Assembly: GCF_001598475.1 (NCBI RefSeq)
Contig: NZ_BCZA01000013.1
Coordinates: 1 to 64,000, forward strand
Direction: 5' to 3'
Source: Pantoea agglomerans NBRC 102470
Lineage (GTDB): Bacteria > Pseudomonadota > Gammaproteobacteria > Enterobacterales > Enterobacteriaceae
Length of the DNA: 64,000 bases
Shown: piece after piece, positions 19,835 through 32,592 of the stretch
How the letters are laid out: the number at the start of each line of letters is the position of its first letter
Position numbering within the stretch: the first letter of the stretch is position 1
Translations under genes and position numbers: made by a program
The notes under the pieces: generated by a model
Database searches by the model: none
What the model saw: the letters and a program-made list of their open reading frames with translations, nothing else
What the model was told of the DNA's origin: nothing

Positions 19835-21514
19835 TTAACGTACCTCGCCTGCCTGCATGGTCTGCTGCAATTGCTGACTGTCTGTAGTCACCGACAAACT
19901 GCCATTAACCGTCGGGCGCAGCGGCTGATTGGCGGTTAATGCACCGCTCAGCTGCAGTTGCATATTGCTGTCACCGGTTAACGGCAGTGCGGGCCATCCC
20001 CAGTTCTGCAACACATTCACCGGCACAGCACGACCTGTCAGTTGCAGCGTCAGCGGACGGGCTGGCTGCTGGCCTACGGTGGCCGTTCCTTCGAGCAGAC
20101 CCTTATTACTGAACGCACTCAGCTCGGTAACCTGAATCTGCTGCTGGTCAGCGCTCAGCGCAATCGACGGATGACGCAGGTCGGTGCGATTAAAGGTTGA
20201 TTCTGCCGCGTTCAGGCTGAGTTTACCCGACCAGATCCCCCACTGATGCTGCTGCGCCAGCAGCAGGTTTTCACCGGATCCATCCAGTGAGGTCAGCTGG
20301 AAGGGAAAAGCCGGATTGATATCGATAATCAGGTTGCGATTAGAGGTGAAGCGCGTCACCGCTACGCTATCCAGCCACGCGGGCAGTGTCGCCTGCCAGC
20401 GGTCGCGCCAGTCCTGCGGCAGGGTATATTCCAGTCCGGCCACCGCCAGGTTTTTCAGGGTCAGGCGTTTATCGCTACGCGACCAGTCACCGTCAGCCCG
20501 AATCACCCCATTCGCCCAGCGTGAACTGAACTGCGTCAGCGCCACGCCCTGCGGTGAGAAGTCCAGGTTAACGATGGGATCATTTAGTTCGAATCCACCG
20601 TTGATAAAATTGCTGGCATTCAGCGCCAGCGAACCATCGTTACTCTGCCAGTCATCACCCTGCCAGTTAACGTTTCTCAGCGTCAGATCCAGATCCGTTA
20701 CCGCCCAGTCAGGCCCCTGCAGGCGGGCATCGGTCATGTCGAGTCGCGTAATGGCAATGGAGGGGACAACCTGCAGGCTATGCAGGAAATCTTTCAGGCT
20801 GCTGGTGGTCTGCAGACGGATGTCGTTCAGGCGCAGCTGATTAATTTTCCAGTTGCCCTGGGCATCGCGCTCACCGTTGCCGGTCATAGAGCCACGCGCC
20901 AGGTCGGCACCAATATTGTCAAAGCGCATCCGACCCTGGGAGACACTGCCCTGGATTAGTACGTTTTCACCCGGCACATTATTCAGCGTCATGCTGCCTG
21001 CGCTCATCTGGAAGCGGGCATCGCGGCCCAGCATATCAAGGGCAGTGGGTTTCCACGGCAGAATGCCGCCATTAACCTGCTGAGCAAACAGCGGTAACGC
21101 GCTGTTGGGGCTGTCGATACGCATATTGTTGAGTTGCAGGCGATCGGCCTGAATCGGTAGCGCGCTGCCTGGTGCCAGATTGGCCAGATTCACTTCTCCA
21201 TCGCGCAGCTCAAGGCTGCTGAAATGCAGCGGATCGCTGAACTGAATCAGTGCCAGACCGAGATCGACCCGTTTCGCCACCAGAACTGCAGGCTGTCCAT
21301 CGTGACCAAAGCTGAAGTCATCCAGAATGATGTGAGAGGGAGAGGAGAAATTGTGTTCAATTTTACTCAGGGAGAGATGCCATTCGGTTTTGTCACTCAC
21401 CCAACGGCTAAACCAGCCTGCACCCCACTGTGTCTGCAACAGAACATAGATCACGACCAGGGTGAAAAGCAGCAGCAAAAGTAAGGTGAGGAAAAACTTT
21501 CCAATAAATTTCAT
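19835..21514 (-). CDS. yicH: AsmA-family envelope protein YicH
   Basis: 559 residues: one N-terminal membrane segment (about 5-27, FFLTLLLLLLFTLVVIYVLLQ) and a long periplasmic domain of beta-rich repeats, ending with a Gln-rich tail. Sequence follows E. coli YicH (569) throughout (for example LQGPDWAVTDLDL, LNAAESTFNRTDLRHPS). AsmA-like proteins such as TamB, YhdP and YdbH move phospholipids to the outer membrane; YicH is a minor member whose exact role is not settled. Single gene, upstream of xanP in reverse order. Confidence 0.93.
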   Translation of the reverse strand: MKFIGKFFLTLLLLLLFTLVVIYVLLQTQWGAGWFSRWVSDKTEWHLSLSKIEHNFSSPSHIILDDFSFGHDGQPAVLVAKRVDLGLALIQFSDPLHFSSLELRDGEVNLANLAPGSALPIQADRLQLNNMRIDSPNSALPLFAQQVNGGILPWKPTALDMLGRDARFQMSAGSMTLNNVPGENVLIQGSVSQGRMRFDNIGADLARGSMTGNGERDAQGNWKINQLRLNDIRLQTTSSLKDFLHSLQVVPSIAITRLDMTDARLQGPDWAVTDLDLTLRNVNWQGDDWQSNDGSLALNASNFINGGFELNDPIVNLDFSPQGVALTQFSSRWANGVIRADGDWSRSDKRLTLKNLAVAGLEYTLPQDWRDRWQATLPAWLDSVAVTRFTSNRNLIIDINPAFPFQLTSLDGSGENLLLAQQHQWGIWSGKLSLNAAESTFNRTDLRHPSIALSADQQQIQVTELSAFSNKGLLEGTATVGQQPARPLTLQLTGRAVPVNVLQNWGWPALPLTGDSNMQLQLSGALTANQPLRPTVNGSLSVTTDSQQLQQTMQAGEVR

Positions 21515-21606
21515 AGCATCCTTCCCGAGTTAAATCCGGTGAGAGGTTGTTATGCCTGAATTACCGTTACAGCTCAACAGCCTGGATGTAAATCCGAATA
21601 ATTAGC

Positions 21607-21626
21607 AGGCAGGCCGAAGCCTGCCT
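21607..21626 (-). terminator. xanP terminator
   Basis: Minus strand AGGCAGGC / GCCTGCCT with a TTCG loop, followed by GCTAATTATT, 6 bases past the xanP stop. The T run is imperfect. Confidence 0.6.
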
Positions 21627-21632
21627 CTGGCC

Positions 21633-23006
21633 TTACTTCTCTGGCGGAAAAATCAGGTTGAGTACGATAGCGGTAATACCGCCCGCCGCAATACCGGAAG
21701 AGAGCAGGGTTTTCAGCCAGTCAGGCGCAAACTGCAGGATCAGCGGCTGCTGAGAAACGCCCAGGCCCACCGCCAGCGACAGCGCAATAATCATGATGGC
21801 GCGGCGGTTAAGCGGCTCGCGTGACACAATGCGAACACCCGAGGCGGCGATGGTGCCGAACATCACAATGGTGGCGCCGCCGAGTACCGGTTCAGGGATC
21901 ATCTGCACCAGCCCGCTGACCGCCGGGAACAGCCCCAGCACAATCAGCATCAGCGCGACAACAAAGCCGACGTAGCGGCTGGCAACACCGGTTAACTGGA
22001 TCACGCCATTGTTCTGACCGAAGCAGGAGTTCGGGAAAGTATTAAACAGCGCGGAGACAAAGGAGTTGAGGCCATTCGCCAGCACGCCGCCTTTCAGGCG
22101 TTTCATATAGAGGGGGCCGCTGACCGGCTGCTCTGACACATCCGAGGTGGCGGTGATATCGCCGATGGTCTCCAGAGAGGTCACCATAAACACCAGCATC
22201 AGCGGGATGAGCAGATTCCAGTCGAAGCCCAGCCCGTAATAGAGCGGGGTCGGCACCACGATTAGCGGCTGATCGATGGGGATTCCGGCAGCAGGCAGTA
22301 TGCCCATCGCCCAGGCCAGCAGATAGCCCACCGCCATGGCAATGACCAGGGAGGCAACGCGCAGGTAGGGGTTCTTCTGCCGGTTAAGTAGCACGATCAC
22401 CAGCAGCACAGCCCCTGCCAGCATCAGATTTTTCGGCGCACCAAAAGTATGGTCGTTAATCGCGCTGAAACCGCCGCCAATGGAGGTCAGCCCCACCTGA
22501 ATCAGCGACAGGCCGATAATCATCACCACGATACCGGAAACCAGCGGCGTGATGATCCGGCGCGCCAGGTGCAATACGCGTGACAGCACCATTTCGGTAC
22601 AGGAGGCGAGCATCAGCGTACCAAACAGCGCCGCCATCATGGTGGGCACGTCAGCGCCGCCATTTTTTAGCGCCATGCCGCCCATAATCAAGGGCGTAAC
22701 GAAGTTGAAGCTGGTGCCCTGAATTGACAGCAGGCCCGAACCCACCGGCCCCCATGTTTTGATTTGCAGCAGTGATGCCACACCCGATGCAAACAGCGAC
22801 ATGCTGATCACGTGCCGGGTATCCTCTGCGGGCAGCCCTAACGCCTGACAAATCAGAATCGCGGGGGTAATGACCGCGACAAACATCGCCAGCAGATGTT
22901 GACCGGCGGCAAACAGCGTTTGCGGCAGGGGAGGACGATCTTCAAGACGATAAATCAGTTCGCTTTGCGTGGCGGAAGGCTGTTCTGGCTGCGGATTAGT
23001 GGACAT
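21633..23006 (-). CDS. xanP: Xanthine permease XanP
   Basis: 457-residue NCS2/NAT-family proton symporter for xanthine with about 14 membrane segments. The nucleobase-binding signature [14 protein letters not shown] follows NTFPNSCFG; the N-terminal [24 protein letters not shown] and C-terminal LNLIFPPEK match E. coli XanP (463). Single-gene unit with a promoter that carries a PurR-like box, which suggests purine-responsive control. In E. coli gltS lies between recG and xanP; it is missing here. Confidence 0.97.
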   Translation of the reverse strand: MSTNPQPEQPSATQSELIYRLEDRPPLPQTLFAAGQHLLAMFVAVITPAILICQALGLPAEDTRHVISMSLFASGVASLLQIKTWGPVGSGLLSIQGTSFNFVTPLIMGGMALKNGGADVPTMMAALFGTLMLASCTEMVLSRVLHLARRIITPLVSGIVVMIIGLSLIQVGLTSIGGGFSAINDHTFGAPKNLMLAGAVLLVIVLLNRQKNPYLRVASLVIAMAVGYLLAWAMGILPAAGIPIDQPLIVVPTPLYYGLGFDWNLLIPLMLVFMVTSLETIGDITATSDVSEQPVSGPLYMKRLKGGVLANGLNSFVSALFNTFPNSCFGQNNGVIQLTGVASRYVGFVVALMLIVLGLFPAVSGLVQMIPEPVLGGATIVMFGTIAASGVRIVSREPLNRRAIMIIALSLAVGLGVSQQPLILQFAPDWLKTLLSSGIAAGGITAIVLNLIFPPEK

Positions 23007-23036
23007 CTTCTGTTCTTCCCGAAAAATAATGTGGCG

Positions 23037-23064
23037 ATTGTAATCATCCGCAGGCTAAAAGCAA
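23037..23064 (-). promoter_or_regulatory. xanP promoter
   Basis: Minus strand TTGCTT (23064-23059), 16-base spacer, TACAAT (23042-23037), about 30 bases before the xanP ATG at 23006. Its -35 overlaps the PurR-like box. Confidence 0.6.
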
Positions 23065-23074
23065 TCGTTTGCCC
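23059..23074 (-). promoter_or_regulatory. PurR-like operator of xanP
   Basis: Minus strand GGGCAAACGATTGCTT matches the PurR consensus ACGCAAACGTTTGCGT at 12 of 16 positions, including the CAAACG core. Placement over the -35 would let PurR with hypoxanthine or guanine block transcription of the xanthine importer. Confidence 0.55.
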
Positions 23075-23109
23075 GGCAGGGATAAAAAAGCCGAATCAGA
23101 GGGGGGCGT

Positions 23110-25188
23110 TCAGACGTTGGTATAACGGGTGTTCTCTGGCAGCCAGCGTTCAATTAATGCGCTGGCCTGCTCGGGATAGTGCTGGTGGATGTGGCGCGCC
23201 ACACGCTGAACTTCGGGCACCATCGCCGCATCGCGCAGCAGGTCGGCCACTTTAAATTCGGCATTGCCGGTCTGACGCGTGCCCAGCAGTTCACCCGGCC
23301 CGCGAATCTCCAGATCGAACTGGGCAATGACGAAGCCGTCATTGCTGTCGCGCAGCACCTGTAAACGCTTCTGCGCCGTCTTGCTCAGCGGCGCTTTGTA
23401 GAGCAGTACACAGTGTGATGCCACGGCACCACGGCCCACACGGCCCCGCAGCTGATGCAGCTGTGCCAGCCCTAACCGTTCCGGGTTTTCGATGATCATC
23501 AGGCTGGCATTCGGCACGTCCACACCAACCTCAATCACAGTCGTCGCCACCAGCAGCTGCAGTTCATTCGCTTTAAACGCCTGCATCACCGCCTGTTTTT
23601 CTGCGGGTTTCATGCGGCCATGCACCAGCCCGATGTTTAAGTCGGGCAGCGCCGTTTTCAGGGATTCCCAGCTGGCTTCTGCCGCCTGTGCTTCCAGCAA
23701 TTCTGACTCTTCAATCAGGGTGCAGACCCAGTAGGCCTGACGCCCTTCGCGGCAGGCATGCTCAACCCGCGCCACAATCTCATCGCGTCGGGTATCGGGG
23801 ATAGCCACGGTGGTCACCGGTGTACGTCCCGGCGGCAGCTCATCGATGGTTGAGGTATCGAGATCGGCATAAGCGGTCATCGCCAGGGTGCGCGGAATCG
23901 GTGTGGCGGTCATGATCAGCTGATGCGGGTGGAAGCCCTGCTCCTCACCTTTCTCCCACAGCGCCAGTCGCTGGTGGACGCCGAACCGGTGCTGCTCATC
24001 AATAATGACCAGTGCCAGACCGTTGAACTGCACCTGCTCCTGAAACAGGGCATGTGTGCCCACCACCATCGCCACCTGACCGCTGGCTATCGCTTCCTGC
24101 TGTGCCTGGCGGGCTTTGCCTTTCTGTTTTCCGGCCAGCCAGCCCACTTCAATGCCCAGCGGCGCAAACCACTGGCGGAAGTTACTGGCGTGCTGTTCAG
24201 CCAGCAGTTCGGTCGGCGCCATCAGGGCAACCTGCTTACCATGTGCGATAACGTTCAGCGCAGAAAGCGCGGCGACCAGTGTCTTACCCGAGCCGACGTC
24301 ACCCTGCACCAGCCGCATCATCGGAAAGTCATTTGCCAGATCTTTCTCTATCTCCGCCACCACGCGTTTCTGCGCATTGGTCGGTGAAAAGGGCAGCGCT
24401 GCCAGCAGCTGGTCGCTAAGGTTGTGCCGGGGAAGCATAGGTAAAGCGTAATAGCGCTGAGCACCGGCGCGTACCGCCAGCATGCTGAGGTTGTGTGCCA
24501 GCAGCTCTTCCAGAATCAATCTGCGTTGTGCCGGATGACGACCACTCTCCAGCTCGCTGAGTTTTAGATCGGGTGGTGGACGATGCAGCGTGCGGAGCGC
24601 ATCTGGCAGGCTGATTAAACCGCCGCTCAGTTCCTGCGGCAGCAGTTCGGCAATCGGGCAGCTCTCCAGCAGCGTCAGTGCCTGATCGGTGAGATTACGC
24701 AGCGTGGCCTGCCGAATACCTTCGGTGGTGGGATAAACCGGCGTTAAGGTCTCTTCCAGCGTCACATTGCTCTGTTCGCCCTGGATCCGGTATTCGGGAT
24801 GGATAATCTCAGCGCCACGCTGACCGCGTTTAATTTCACCATACGCGGTGACGCGCCGGCCCGGCGACAGGTTGTTCTTCATCCCGGCATTGAAATTAAA
24901 GAAGCGCATCGTCAGTACGCCGCTGCCATCGCTAATCTGGCACACCATCATCCGGCGGCGACCAAAGGTGATATCTGTGTGCAGCACTTCGCCTTCTACT
25001 GTGGCCCAGATACCGGGCAGCAGATCATCAATGGCATAAAGTTGGGTACGATCTTCGTAGCGTAGCGGGAGATGAAGCAGGAGATCCTGAATGGTATGCA
25101 GGTCAATTTTGGCCAGCTTTGCCGCCTGGCTGGCACCGACGCCGGTCAGGGTACTGAGCGGGATGGCATCCAGCAGACGGCCTTTCAT
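23110..25188 (-). CDS. recG: ATP-dependent DNA helicase RecG
   Basis: 692 residues. N-terminal wedge/OB domain (about 1-240) that splits the fork, then superfamily 2 helicase lobes: motif I GDVGSGKT, motif II DEQHRFG, motif III TATPIPRTLA, motif VI QLRGRVGRG; C-terminal hook region ends RYTNV. RecG regresses stalled forks and branch-migrates Holliday junctions. It overlaps trmH by 4 bases; trmH and spoT precede it in one operon. Confidence 0.98.
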   Translation of the reverse strand: MKGRLLDAIPLSTLTGVGASQAAKLAKIDLHTIQDLLLHLPLRYEDRTQLYAIDDLLPGIWATVEGEVLHTDITFGRRRMMVCQISDGSGVLTMRFFNFNAGMKNNLSPGRRVTAYGEIKRGQRGAEIIHPEYRIQGEQSNVTLEETLTPVYPTTEGIRQATLRNLTDQALTLLESCPIAELLPQELSGGLISLPDALRTLHRPPPDLKLSELESGRHPAQRRLILEELLAHNLSMLAVRAGAQRYYALPMLPRHNLSDQLLAALPFSPTNAQKRVVAEIEKDLANDFPMMRLVQGDVGSGKTLVAALSALNVIAHGKQVALMAPTELLAEQHASNFRQWFAPLGIEVGWLAGKQKGKARQAQQEAIASGQVAMVVGTHALFQEQVQFNGLALVIIDEQHRFGVHQRLALWEKGEEQGFHPHQLIMTATPIPRTLAMTAYADLDTSTIDELPPGRTPVTTVAIPDTRRDEIVARVEHACREGRQAYWVCTLIEESELLEAQAAEASWESLKTALPDLNIGLVHGRMKPAEKQAVMQAFKANELQLLVATTVIEVGVDVPNASLMIIENPERLGLAQLHQLRGRVGRGAVASHCVLLYKAPLSKTAQKRLQVLRDSNDGFVIAQFDLEIRGPGELLGTRQTGNAEFKVADLLRDAAMVPEVQRVARHIHQHYPEQASALIERWLPENTRYTNV

Positions 25189-25883
25189 CTTCTTTTACCG
25201 GTCGATTGCATGGTTGCCCACCAGCTGGGATCGGCGTCGACTTCGCCCTGCGCATTGATGCGCGGATAGGGTAAACCTTTCTGTTTTGCGACCCGCGCCA
25301 GTACCGGGAATCCGCCTTCGAACAACAGACGTTGCTGCTCATCTTCGTCCAGCAGGCTGTAGTCGCGCAGGTACAGACCCGCGTTCTGCCGCTGCCGCTG
25401 TGCTTCATACAGGATCAGCGCGCAGGCGACCGAGACATTCAGCGACTGCACCATACCCACCATCGGAATCACAATCTGCCGATCGGCCAGCGCCAGCGCT
25501 TCTTCGGTGATGCCGGTTTTTTCCTGGCCCATCAGGATGCAGGTCGGAAGGGTATAATCGATCTCACGGAAATCCACGGCATCGGCAGAGAGATGGGTCG
25601 CTAAAACCTGCATCTTCTGTTGTTTGAGCTTTTTTACAGCATCGCCGATGGTGGGATGGGTGACCACTTTAACCCAACTGTTGCTTCCGGCAGATGCGGA
25701 AGCCTGAGTGCGCATCCGCTGGCTCGGCCAGACGGCATGCACTTCGTGGATGCCGACGGCGTCCGCCGTGCGGATCACTGCGGAAACATTGTGCGGCTTA
25801 TGCACCTGCTCCATACAGACCGTGAGATCGTGCTGGCGCAGTGCCAGCATCGCCTGAATCCGGGCAAATCGTTGATCGTTCAT
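25185..25883 (-). CDS. trmH: tRNA (guanosine(18)-2'-O)-methyltransferase TrmH
   Basis: 232-residue SPOUT methyltransferase. N-terminal helical extension (QAMLALRQHDLTVCMEQVHKPHN), then motif 1 ADAVGIHEVHAV, motif 2 LMGQEKTGITEEAL and motif 3 VGMVQSLNVSVACALILYE forming the SAM-binding knot. It 2'-O-methylates G18 in the tRNA D-loop. Two bases separate it from spoT, and it overlaps recG. Confidence 0.97.
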   Translation of the reverse strand: MNDQRFARIQAMLALRQHDLTVCMEQVHKPHNVSAVIRTADAVGIHEVHAVWPSQRMRTQASASAGSNSWVKVVTHPTIGDAVKKLKQQKMQVLATHLSADAVDFREIDYTLPTCILMGQEKTGITEEALALADRQIVIPMVGMVQSLNVSVACALILYEAQRQRQNAGLYLRDYSLLDEDEQQRLLFEGGFPVLARVAKQKGLPYPRINAQGEVDADPSWWATMQSTGKRR

Positions 25884-25885
25884 GC

Positions 25886-27994
25886 CTAATTACGGTTACG
25901 ATGGACTTTGATCACATCCGGCATCACGCGAATTTTACGCATGATATTCGCCAGATGGACGCGATCACGTGCGGTCAGGCGGATAAAGGCGCTGTAAACG
26001 CGGCCATCACGCTCTTCGGTATTCAGGCTCTGAATATTGGAACCGGCCGTGTTGATTGCCGCCGTCAGGTTAGCCAGTGCACCCTGATGGTTAAACATGT
26101 CGACTTTGATTTCCGCCACGAACTCCTGCTCGGTGACTTTATCCCACTCGACCGGCATGAATTTTTCAGGCTCTTTCTGGTAGCCGCGAATATTCCGACA
26201 GGATTCATGATGCACCACCAGCCCTTTGCCGGGACTGACATGGGCAACAATCGGGTCACCGGGAATCGGACGGCAGCATTTGGCGAAGGTAATCAACACG
26301 CCATCTGCACCTTTGATCGGCAGTTTACCGCGCTTGCTGTTGCTGCTGATGGCGTTGCTGTCAGCCTGCAACAGGTTCTTCGCCACCACCACGCTCATCG
26401 CATTGCCCAGACCGATTTCTGCCAGCAGATCGTCAAGCGAGGTCAGCTTCATACGATCCAGCTCCTGCCTGATATTCTCAGGCGGAATCTCAGCCAGTTT
26501 ACGGCTGCCGCCCAGCGCATGGCTGAGCAGGCGGCGACCCAGATTGACTGAGTCTTCGCGTTTGAGGTTTTTCAGCAGCTGACGAATTTTTGCGCGGGCT
26601 TTGGAGCTGACGACAAAGTTGAGCCAGGCGGCGTTAGGACGGGCGCCTGGCGCGGTGATGATCTCAATCGTCTGACCGCTGGTCAGGGTTTGCGACAGCG
26701 GATAAGGCTGGCGGTCAACGCGTGCGCCAACGCAGGCATGGCCGATATCGGTGTGGACCGCATAAGCGAAGTCCACCGGCGTCGCACCGGTTGGCAGCTC
26801 AACAATGCGGCCTTCAGGTGTAAAGACGTAGATCTCATCGGGAAAGAGATCGGACTTCACGCTTTCAATAAATTCAAACGAACTGCCCGCACTCTGTTGC
26901 AGCTCCAGCAGGCTTTGCAGCCAGCGCTGAGCGCGAATCTGTGCGGTGGTGCCACTTTCGCCCGCCTGTTTATAAGCCCAGTGCGCAGCGACCCCCATTT
27001 CCGCCATCTGATCCATATCCTCGGTGCGAATCTGTACTTCGACCGGCACGCCATGCGGACCAATCATTGAGGTATGGAGCGATTGATAGCCGTTCGCTTT
27101 GGGGATGGCGATATAATCTTTGACGCGGCCCGGACGCGGTTTATACAAACTGTGCATCTGGCCCAGAACGCGATAGCAGGTATCCAGATCTTTCACGATG
27201 ACGCGAAAGGCATAGATATCCATGATCGAGTGAAAACGCTGCTCTTTCAGCGTCATTTTGCGGTAAATCGAGTAAAGATGCTTTTCACGCCCGCTGACGC
27301 GGCAGGGAATGCCCGCTTCCTGCAAACGGCCGTCGATCTCAGAAAGAATCTTCTGGATCATCTCTTTACGATTACCGCGCGCGGCTTTCACCACCTCTTT
27401 AATGACCCGATAACGGTTCGGATAGAGGGCCTCAAAACCGAGCTCTTCCAGCTCTGTTTTAAGATGATGAATACCCAGGCGGTGCGCCAGCGGACTGTAA
27501 ATCTCTAACGTTTCCAGCGCGATGCGGCGACGTTTGTCCGGGCGTAATGCGCCGAGAGTGCGCATATTGTGGGTGCGGTCAGCCAGCTTGATGAGAATGA
27601 CGCGGATATCCTGCACCATCGCCATAATCATCTTGCGGAAGTTCTCTGCCTGCGCTTCTTTCTTGTCGCGGAATTTCAGCTTATCCAGCTTGGAAACGCC
27701 TTCGACCAGTTCCGCCACGCTTTTACCGAACAGTTGTTCCATGTCCTGGTAAGTGGCAGGCGTATCTTCGATCACGTCATGCAGCAGCGCGGCCATGAGA
27801 GTTTCATGGTCGAGCTTCATTTCCGCCAGAATACAGGCCACGGCAACCGGATGGGTGATATAAGGCTCACCGCTGGAGCGTGTCTGTCCCTCGTGGGCAT
27901 CACGTGCGACAAGGTAGGCTTGCTGAAGGCGCTTGATCTGCTCCTCTGGCAAGTATTTTTCAATCAGTTGATTGAGGCTTTCAAACAGATACAA
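25886..27994 (-). CDS. spoT: Bifunctional (p)ppGpp synthase/hydrolase SpoT
   Basis: 702 residues, identical in length to E. coli. N-terminal HD hydrolase with the metal-binding HD in LLHDVIED; synthetase domain with AFRVIVKDLDTCYRVLG and the substrate loop YIAIPKANGYQSLHT; TGS domain with EIYVFTPEGRIVELP; zinc-finger-like CCRPIPGD region; C-terminal ACT domain. It degrades and weakly makes the alarmone during carbon, fatty-acid and iron stress. Part of gmk-rpoZ-spoT-trmH-recG. Confidence 0.98.
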   Translation of the reverse strand: MYLFESLNQLIEKYLPEEQIKRLQQAYLVARDAHEGQTRSSGEPYITHPVAVACILAEMKLDHETLMAALLHDVIEDTPATYQDMEQLFGKSVAELVEGVSKLDKLKFRDKKEAQAENFRKMIMAMVQDIRVILIKLADRTHNMRTLGALRPDKRRRIALETLEIYSPLAHRLGIHHLKTELEELGFEALYPNRYRVIKEVVKAARGNRKEMIQKILSEIDGRLQEAGIPCRVSGREKHLYSIYRKMTLKEQRFHSIMDIYAFRVIVKDLDTCYRVLGQMHSLYKPRPGRVKDYIAIPKANGYQSLHTSMIGPHGVPVEVQIRTEDMDQMAEMGVAAHWAYKQAGESGTTAQIRAQRWLQSLLELQQSAGSSFEFIESVKSDLFPDEIYVFTPEGRIVELPTGATPVDFAYAVHTDIGHACVGARVDRQPYPLSQTLTSGQTIEIITAPGARPNAAWLNFVVSSKARAKIRQLLKNLKREDSVNLGRRLLSHALGGSRKLAEIPPENIRQELDRMKLTSLDDLLAEIGLGNAMSVVVAKNLLQADSNAISSNSKRGKLPIKGADGVLITFAKCCRPIPGDPIVAHVSPGKGLVVHHESCRNIRGYQKEPEKFMPVEWDKVTEQEFVAEIKVDMFNHQGALANLTAAINTAGSNIQSLNTEERDGRVYSAFIRLTARDRVHLANIMRKIRVMPDVIKVHRNRN

Positions 27995-28014
27995 GGGCGA
28001 CCTGCAGGTGGCTG

Positions 28015-28290
28015 TTAACGACGACCTTCAGCGATAGCGGTAACGGCCTGTAACTCAGCGGCTTCCTGCTCTTGCTGTTCCTGACGATCACGCACATCTA
28101 AAATCTGATTGGTGACCAAACCTTCTTCGATTTCGCGCAGGGCGATAACGGTAGGTTTATCGTTCTCTTCCGGAACCAGTGGATCTTTGCCGCCTACCTG
28201 CATCTGACGTGCACGACGTGCAGCGACCAACACCAGGTCAAAACGATTACCAACTTTTTCTACTGCGTCCTGAACGGTTACGCGTGCCAT
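28015..28290 (-). CDS. rpoZ: RNA polymerase omega subunit
   Basis: 91 residues, the E. coli length. N terminus [31 protein letters not shown] with the conserved [12 protein letters not shown] segment that clamps the C-terminal end of beta-prime. C terminus is glutamate/glutamine rich. Omega assists RNA polymerase assembly and forms a ppGpp site. It lies 20 bases before spoT, fitting their joint role. Confidence 0.98.
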   Translation of the reverse strand: MARVTVQDAVEKVGNRFDLVLVAARRARQMQVGGKDPLVPEENDKPTVIALREIEEGLVTNQILDVRDRQEQQEQEAAELQAVTAIAEGRR

Positions 28291-28344
28291 AGGTGTGCTA
28301 CTCCACAGATGAAGAAATGACTGCGCATCATACTGAAACTGTAT

Positions 28345-31514
<3,170 letters not shown>

Positions 31515-31601
31515 AGCAGACTCCAGTAAGACGGCGGCAAGACTACGGCATTGCCTGAGAGACGGCGACTGAGCTTTTCTGGCGATCGGCGTCCGGGATG
31601 A
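31515..31601 (-). promoter_or_regulatory. yicG leader with glycine-riboswitch-like 3' core
   Basis: Reading the minus strand, TATAAA (31613-31608) would start an mRNA near 31601 with an ~87-base leader. It contains CGCCGATCGCC (31591-31581) and, 19 bases on, TCTCTCAGGCAA (31562-31551), matching the two conserved 3' blocks of glycine aptamers (GCGCCGAAGG and CUCUCAGGCAAAA). The 5' GGGAGAGA block is not recognisable, so the aptamer is either divergent, a half-motif or inactive. The proposed glycine-transport role of YicG supports it. Confidence 0.4.
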
Positions 31602-31864
31602 GCGCAGTTTATACCAGCCAGCGCTGGCGTCATCATAGAAAGACTTTTTTGCGAAGGGACTGCGGCAGGTGATTGAAAAAGTTGAAAGGAAACAACGTAC
31701 AGAGGGTTTGCGCGTTCCGGCGCGGGGTTTTCCGACCCAGGGCGGGCGGTGAACTGACGACGATCGCCAGATAGCCGCTGGTCGAAAACCAGTTTATACA
31801 GGAGATAAAAAAGGGCTGGATGCTGCGGGAAAAGAATCGATCAGGTAAATATTGCGACAGACTA
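31602..31864. other. Intergenic stretch after the yicG promoter
   Basis: About 260 bases between the yicG promoter and the terminator of the truncated flippase gene. No open frame with coding character, no tRNA and no clear repeat beyond short GC-rich stems was seen. Confidence 0.5.
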
Positions 31865-31900
31865 AATAAAAAGAAAAGGCGTGCTGGTTAACAGCACGCC
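31865..31900 (-). terminator. Terminator of the truncated flippase gene
   Basis: Minus strand GGCGTGCTG / CAGCACGCC stem with TTAAC loop, followed by TTTTCTTTTTATT. It lies 48 bases after the stop codon of the gene at 31948-32592. Confidence 0.88.
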
Positions 31901-31947
31901 AACGCATCGTTTCGGATGCTCAGAGCCCACCATACAGACTTATTTTA

Positions 31948-32592
31948 TTATTTGTTTCTTGCACGAATTTTAGAAAATGCATTCAGGCTAAAACGGTATT
32001 CCGGCTGGAACCATGAACGACCGTAGTAGCAATAAATCAGCATACGAATGGATGCCATCGCCAGGTAACCCCAGATCGCACACAATACTGAAGGGGTCAG
32101 CCAGACGGTAAATAAGGTGACGGCAAGCCCGGCTAATACCGAGGAGGTTTCAGCAAAAGCGATACGGGTATATTGTTTTTCGCGCTGTAATATCGCACGG
32201 TAATGCTGACCCTGTGGGATGATAATAAACACCACTGAGACCATCTGCAGCATTAATGCCAGTTCAGGCTGATCAAAAAGGCTGGTCAGCAGATGGCTGC
32301 CAGTAAATAACAGACCAAACACCGCGACCCCCATCAACATATTACCCCAGTAGATCGTGGAGAGGTCATTGATAGAGAGAAGCGAGCGGCGGATCAGCGT
32401 ATTTGAGAAGCCCCGATCGGCCAGAGTATCGATAGCCAGTAAAGCTATCACGGCGATCGCCAGCAGATTGAGCTCATTCGCCTGCAGAATCTGCGCCAGC
32501 AACGAGAGTTGTAATACGCCGATGCCAATAATTTTGATTGAAGAGAGCAGAGACCATTTTGCGCCATTCAGACTGCTTTCACGTATTGCCAT
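31948..32592 (-). pseudogene. C-terminally truncated Wzx/PST-family polysaccharide flippase
   Basis: 214 residues from MAIRESSLNGAKWSLL, corresponding to the N-terminal half of WzxC/AmsL-type MOP-superfamily flippases, which usually have about 450-500 residues and 12-14 membrane segments. Six hydrophobic segments are present; family-like stretches are the N-terminal SSLNGAKWSLLSS, LADRGFSNTLIRR and IPQGQHYRAILQREKQYTRIA. It ends FSLNAFSKIRARNK where full-length relatives go on into the second half. No trace of that half follows; instead comes a terminator. In-frame ATGs upstream (to 32613) are possible starts. No polysaccharide genes adjoin it. Either a relic or a stand-alone half protein. 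Confidence 0.6.
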
